In this document: piece by piece, positions 59,851 through 64,000 of the stretch | Layout of the letters: the number at the start of each line of letters is the position of its first letter | How positions within the stretch are numbered: position 1 is the stretch's first letter | NCBI GenBank assembly: GCA_964019135.1 | Contig: OZ025248.1 | Location: forward strand, 52,631,670-52,695,669 | Length of the DNA: 64,000 nucleotides | Reading direction: 5' to 3' | Source of the DNA: Arenicola marina | Taxonomy: Eukaryota; Annelida; Polychaeta; Arenicolidae | Notes under the pieces: model-generated | What the model was told of the DNA's origin: nothing | Database searches by the model: none | The model's input: the letters and a program-made list of their open reading frames with translations, nothing else | Program-made: the position numbers and the translations under genes

Positions 59851-61672
59851 TGTCATCGATATGTGGCCTAACAGGACGCTTTTCCCCTGTCTTCATGCAT
59901 CTGCCCTATATTATACTGTCTCTGTATGACATCAGGTAGAGCCAGGGAGCAGCGGGGCGGGGGCGGGGGCGGAGCTGGGGGGAGGTGGGACTAGTAATGG
60001 GACCAAGGACACGGAAATTAATTCGCTCTTGCTCTTCATCCAGGTCTCATTTCTCCCCTTAAACTCGTTGTGGGAATGGGGCACTCTGCACTCCCATCTA
60101 ATCTACGTCCTTCCTCTAATTCTCGACAAGGCCATCGATGCCAGCCTTAGCATCGAGCCACCCTCTAGCCGTACTTCTCCCCCCCCCCCCACACCCTTCC
60201 CCCGTGTCGCCCCAATGTAAGTATTGATTAGGGCCACCGTAGCAGCTCACTTCAATCCTCATCATATCCTTGGCTTTATCAACACTTGAAAGGTTCCCCC
60301 TTGGCTCAGCGTTCCAAGGTAGTCTTTGGCCACCTTGGCCGACTACTGTCTTGTTATGATGACCCGTCGTCGCGGCGCTCTGACACCAGTCAGCCTCATA
60401 TGATTGTATTTCATACTTCATCCCGTACTTCCACGTCCGTTATGTTCGGTGCGCCTTTACACTATCCTGTGCTTATGCCGTCATATGTTTGTAATAATAT
60501 TATTATGTACCTGCTTCAGCTGTAAAGTCCGTCTTAGCTCTACCCTTTCTGCGCTGCTCCGACAGAGGAAACCTGTTAAATAGGACACATTAAGACCTGG
60601 AAGGCCGCTATCATGGGAGCCACCCTGGCTCTGGTTCAATTAATTGAACAGGTTAACAAATAGTGGAAAGAAACAAAATCCAAACTACTGCCCGCATAAA
60701 ATTACTGCGTGAACATGAGAAACTTCATAATATAATAAAATAAAATAATTTCTAATAATAATGAGAATAATAATAGTTATGTTATCTGTTGTAAAGACTC
60801 CACTCTGCTGCGATGTGATCTTTTCTAAGCGACGAGCGTGTATGTGTCTCCCTGGGCCTGTCGGAAGGGGAGGGGGGGCGGGGGTGACGCTGGTCTAACC
60901 AAACGATATAACCCTACAGATTAAGACTGATCTTACGGGGCGTAAGCATAATTGTATGTAAGCCAACATTTGTAAGCATATTTGTAAGCAAATATTTGTA
61001 ATAAGAGCTTCGTGGCCCGGTATAGGTCGCGCAGGTGAAATATTTAAGCATTAATATGGTGAGACGAATCGTGTCACTTCTCTCTCTTTGTCTTGTTGTG
61101 ATAATGAGACAGCGAGTTATTTAAGGCAATCACCAAACGCATGTTGTTTGTGTATGGGTCAAAGATGTAACAGCTCCGTGAGACAATAGACATATGTGTA
61201 GATAAACACTCCTAAAACAAGAGCGTCATGAAGAAAAGAACATGTTTTTTTCATTGGTGTATGTGAAATCATCGTTGTCTATGGCACTGATGGCAGGTGG
61301 TGGTGGAGGTGGTAATGATGGTGGGAAGAGGCGGGGGTGGGGGGTATCTCGCACAGGAGTGTCCGCAGCCTTAAGATGATGCCCCCCCTTCTCCCTTCCC
61401 CCACCCCCACACCATTACCGTACCGTGATAATGAGGAGCGATTTGAATGCGCAAGTTTGTAGGCGATGTAACAAAACACTGCACGGCCGCGTAATGGCAT
61501 TGACCGAGGCTAACAGCCGTGAAGCCGCTGTTACGTGCAACCGTCGCGTCTTGCGTTGTTCCATTGGTGAGGTTTAGCAGCCTGATTCTATTGGATAAAC
61601 TCGTCGGGTACAAATGGAAAGATGGATGGAGTCGTCTGTACACCAGAGAGTGTTGCGGAGGCCGTCGCCTAA
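59851..61672. other. No recognised gene; AT-rich part
   Basis: About 1.8 kb. The stretch at 60650-60780 is AT-rich with AATAATAAT runs. Short TGTAAGCA repeats, about five, occur at 60942-60995. G-rich and C-rich patches lie at 61318-61350 and 61380-61415. Confidence 0.35.
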
Positions 61673-61872
61673 GCCATTGAGTAGAGCGAGATCGGTGTAG
61701 CCTGCACGCACATGGGCGTATTTAAAAAAATCAGCATTCGACATTGAACCCAAAATTCCGACACTGAGATCTGAAAAAGCGACATCGACAGAGATAGTTG
61801 CCTTTTAGAAAAAAAAACACGGAATGTCGTAGATGACTTTTTTAATTTTGAGAAATCGACACTGGACATTGC
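61673..61872. repeat. Unclassified dispersed repeat, copy 2
   Basis: This matches the copy at 4703-4910 in order and orientation. Shared motifs include AAATTCCGACAC, GATCTGAAAAA, GCGACATCG and GAAATCGACA. It is followed directly by a C16 run at 61877-61892. Confidence 0.6.
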
Positions 61873-62261
61873 CCCTCCCCCCCCCCCCCCCCTTCCAGGT
61901 CCAGGCCAGGATAGGGTCCTTTCTGCGACTGGGCTCTGGAGATTGGTGGTTGGAGCAGAGTTATATTTTATTCAGTTATATTTCATTTTGGTCGTGTCGA
62001 ATGGCTTCCCCTCGCTGGGGTGCTGAGTGATTTGTGTCCTCAGAGGACGCACAAGTAAAGTTGCTGTCGTCGAAATGAACTTAATATCGGTGTAATTAGA
62101 TTGAAGGCCTCTTAAAGCTGCTTGATGCATGTAACAAGCGAATGTTGTCATGGGAAACATTAGGCAAGAAACAGGGTTCATCAGGTGATGGAACAAGAGT
62201 CTTTCTGAGTGGAATAAAGTCGACATAAACAGTTAAATGGCTCGCCTAGAGGCTCAGGTTG
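61873..62261. other. Spacer with C16 tract
   Basis: A C16 run lies at 61877-61892. The rest is unique sequence with no supported feature. Confidence 0.35.
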
Positions 62262-62935
62262 GCTTGGTGGCTGTGGCCGTGGCTGTGGCCGTGGCTGTGG
62301 CCGTGGCTGTGGCCGTGGCTGTGGCCGTGGCTGTGGCCGTGGCTGTGGCCGTGGCTGTGGCTGGCGTGGTGGATGTGGCTGTGGTTGTGGCTGTGGATGT
62401 GGCTGTGGATGTGGCTGTGGCTGGCGTGGTGGATGTGGATGTGGCTGTAGCTGGCTGTAGCTGTAGCTGTAAATGTAGCTGTGGATGTTGATGTGGCTGG
62501 CTGTGCCTGTGGCTGTTGCTATGGCCGTGGCTGTTGCTATGGCCGTGGCTGTGGCTCTGACCGTGGCTGTGGCCGTGGCTGTGGCTGGCGTGGTGGATGT
62601 GGCTGTGGTTGTGGCTGTGGATGTGGCTGTGGATGTGGCTGTGGCTGGCGTGGTGGATGTGGATGTGGCTGTAGCTGGCTGTAGCTGTAGCTGTAAATGT
62701 AGCTGTGGATGTTGATGTGGCTGGCTGTGCCTGTGGATATGGTTGTGGCTGTGGCTGTTGCTATGGCCGTGGCTGTGGCTCTGACCGTGGCTGTGGCTGT
62801 GGATGTGGCTCTGACCGTGGCTGTGGCTGTGTCTGTGGCTGGCGTGGTGGCTGCGGATGTGGCTGGCGTGGTGGCTGTGGGCTAGGCCGATGGCTGGCGT
62901 GCCGCTATGGTGTCTGGTGCTGGTGGTTGGCGTGG
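62262..62935. repeat. GGCTGT/GGCCGT hexanucleotide-based compound repeat
   Basis: It begins as a 12-bp unit GGCTGTGGCCGT at 62270-62360 and becomes compound, with GGATGT, GGCGTGGT and AGCTGT units. A stretch of about 165 bp (62346-62512) is repeated at 62570-62736 with an exact 224-bp offset. The array is G-rich on the plus strand. Confidence 0.95.
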
Positions 62936-63211
62936 TAAGGGGAGGGGAGGAAGGAGCGATACAGTGGGGGGGTGGGGGTCATGGAGGGTGAGGGTTATAC
63001 GTGTGCCTTGTGAAAGCAAGGATAGTGTATAATGGTGAAAGTCTGTTCGGAGAAGGGATTACATTGGAAATGGAGGTCCTGAACCGATGAATTGGACATG
63101 GTATGATGGACAGTTAGACAGTGGAGTTGTGAAATTGCATTGTGAAATGATACTAAATTTATATATTTCTAGTATTTTTCGACTATGGATGCTATAGCAG
63201 CGGGTTGTCTT
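62936..63211. other. Spacer, no recognised gene
   Basis: Mixed sequence between two arrays, with no supported feature. Confidence 0.3.
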
Positions 63212-63410
63212 GGACAGGTTCTGTGGTGCGTTCTGTAACGGGTTCTGTGGTGTGTTCTGTAACGGGTTCTGTGGTGCGTTCTGTAACGGGTTCTGTGGTG
63301 CGTTCTGTAACGGATTATGTGGTGCGTTCTGTGACGGATTCTGTGGTACGTTCTGTGACGCGTTCTGTGATGCGTTCTGTGACGGAATCTGTTGTGTGTG
63401 CAGTGACTTG
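63212..63410. repeat. 24-bp minisatellite, about 8 units
   Basis: The unit is of the form GTTCTGTGGTGCGTTCTGTA plus ACGG, built from two related 12-bp halves. Variants GTGACGG and GTGACGC appear to the right. Confidence 0.9.
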
Positions 63411-64000
63411 TTCTCCGATATATATAGATAGTTCCACAGTGTGTTTTGACTGGTCCTGATTGTCTGCTTGCCAAACGCTTAGCGGTTCTGCGTCCGCCAC
63501 GGCTTCGTAACGAAGATTTACGACAGTTTAACGATATATGTTGCAGCGGTTGCAACATATTGTCGACATTTGTAATGTTCAGTCATCATCACTTTTCATC
63601 TTTCAAAATAATCACATGTATGAATTCTATAGAATGGGTTTGACCCACGTTTCAACCATTCACACACAGTTGCGGTCACCTACAAATGGTGATGCAGTAA
63701 GATTTCAAAGATTCAGAGGCCGTGCGACTTGGAAAACCGCAGCCAAGTCCCACGTGGTTTGGTTATTTGCTGCCAAGCCCTAGCTGGAGCGACACCAATA
63801 TACATATACATTGGTCTGCCTCGCCGGCCTGTCCCGTCTAATTAACGACCCTCGAGTTTTACGACGAGACAAGAGTTCTGTGGACATTCCTTGAGAGAGG
63901 CACGTGGTGGGGAGGCCTGCCGCTAGTGGAGAGATCTGCCTCTCCTGGGGGCCTCCTGGTCTGGGCGTGGAGCAGGAAGTTAATTACAGCAATCCAACCA
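63411..64000. other. No recognised gene
   Basis: Unique sequence to the window end. No PDE3 exon, splice acceptor with homology, or RNA gene was recognised. Confidence 0.35.

Larger units (their letters stand above)
1979..64000 (+). other. Probable first intron of PDE3 (3' end outside window)
   Basis: After the donor at 1979 no sequence resembling later PDE3 exons was recognised on the plus strand: neither the second membrane-association region nor the catalytic domain with its metal-binding HD motifs. First introns of mammalian PDE3 genes are known to be very long. The interpretation is an intron of at least 62 kb filled by tandem arrays and retroposons. A misjoined scaffold is the alternative, since two assembly gaps lie in this span. 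Confidence 0.5.

Overview
The window looks like a piece of a marine invertebrate nuclear genome: one spliced exon, tRNA-derived SINEs with target-site duplications, a decayed LINE, two 200-N assembly gaps, and no bacterial-style gene packing. An exact taxon cannot be fixed from sequence alone. The vertebrate-like layout of PDE3 exon 1 and the very high minisatellite load would fit a cephalochordate or another minisatellite-rich invertebrate, but this is inference.

The only host gene I can support is the first coding exon of a PDE3-type (cGMP-inhibited) cyclic nucleotide phosphodiesterase at 1091-1978 (+). It encodes the membrane-anchoring N-terminal region and the basic phospho-site motifs, and ends at a clean splice donor (CAG/GTGAGG). 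No catalytic exon was recognised downstream, so most or all of 1979-64000 is probably its first intron, cut by the window end.

The rest is dominated by tandem repeats: about 23 separate arrays with unrelated units, together about 33 kb or half of the window. The largest are a 35-bp array (11748-22452, about 305 units) and a 57-bp array (23212-33521, about 181 units), followed directly by an 18-bp array (33547-34375). Smaller arrays (9 to 80 bp units) lie at 7232-8374, 8419-8740, 36985-37260, 39691-40990, 43151-47010, 48361-49240, 50545-50690, 51585-52835, 53300-53755, 54485-55115, 55907-56014, 57398-57481, 59108-59850 and 62262-63410. Because many units lack stop codons, the arrays give very long but almost certainly spurious reading frames, up to 3885 codons.

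Dispersed elements: two full-looking tRNA-derived SINEs (3200-3454, 5765-6034), an antisense tRNA-like SINE family (5483-5590, 36541-36650, perhaps 42690-42780 and 58690-58790), a LINE reverse-transcriptase remnant (38100-38763), and an unclassified dispersed repeat in two copies (4703-4910, 61673-61872).

The observations most worth following are: a four-copy 80-bp repeat at 8419-8740 carrying five perfect TGACGTCA cAMP-response palindromes inside the presumed intron of a cAMP phosphodiesterase gene; the 57-bp array, whose common sequence variants all fall at third positions of one reading frame; large internal duplications in the arrays; and a 31-bp array carrying about 15 CACGTG E-boxes.
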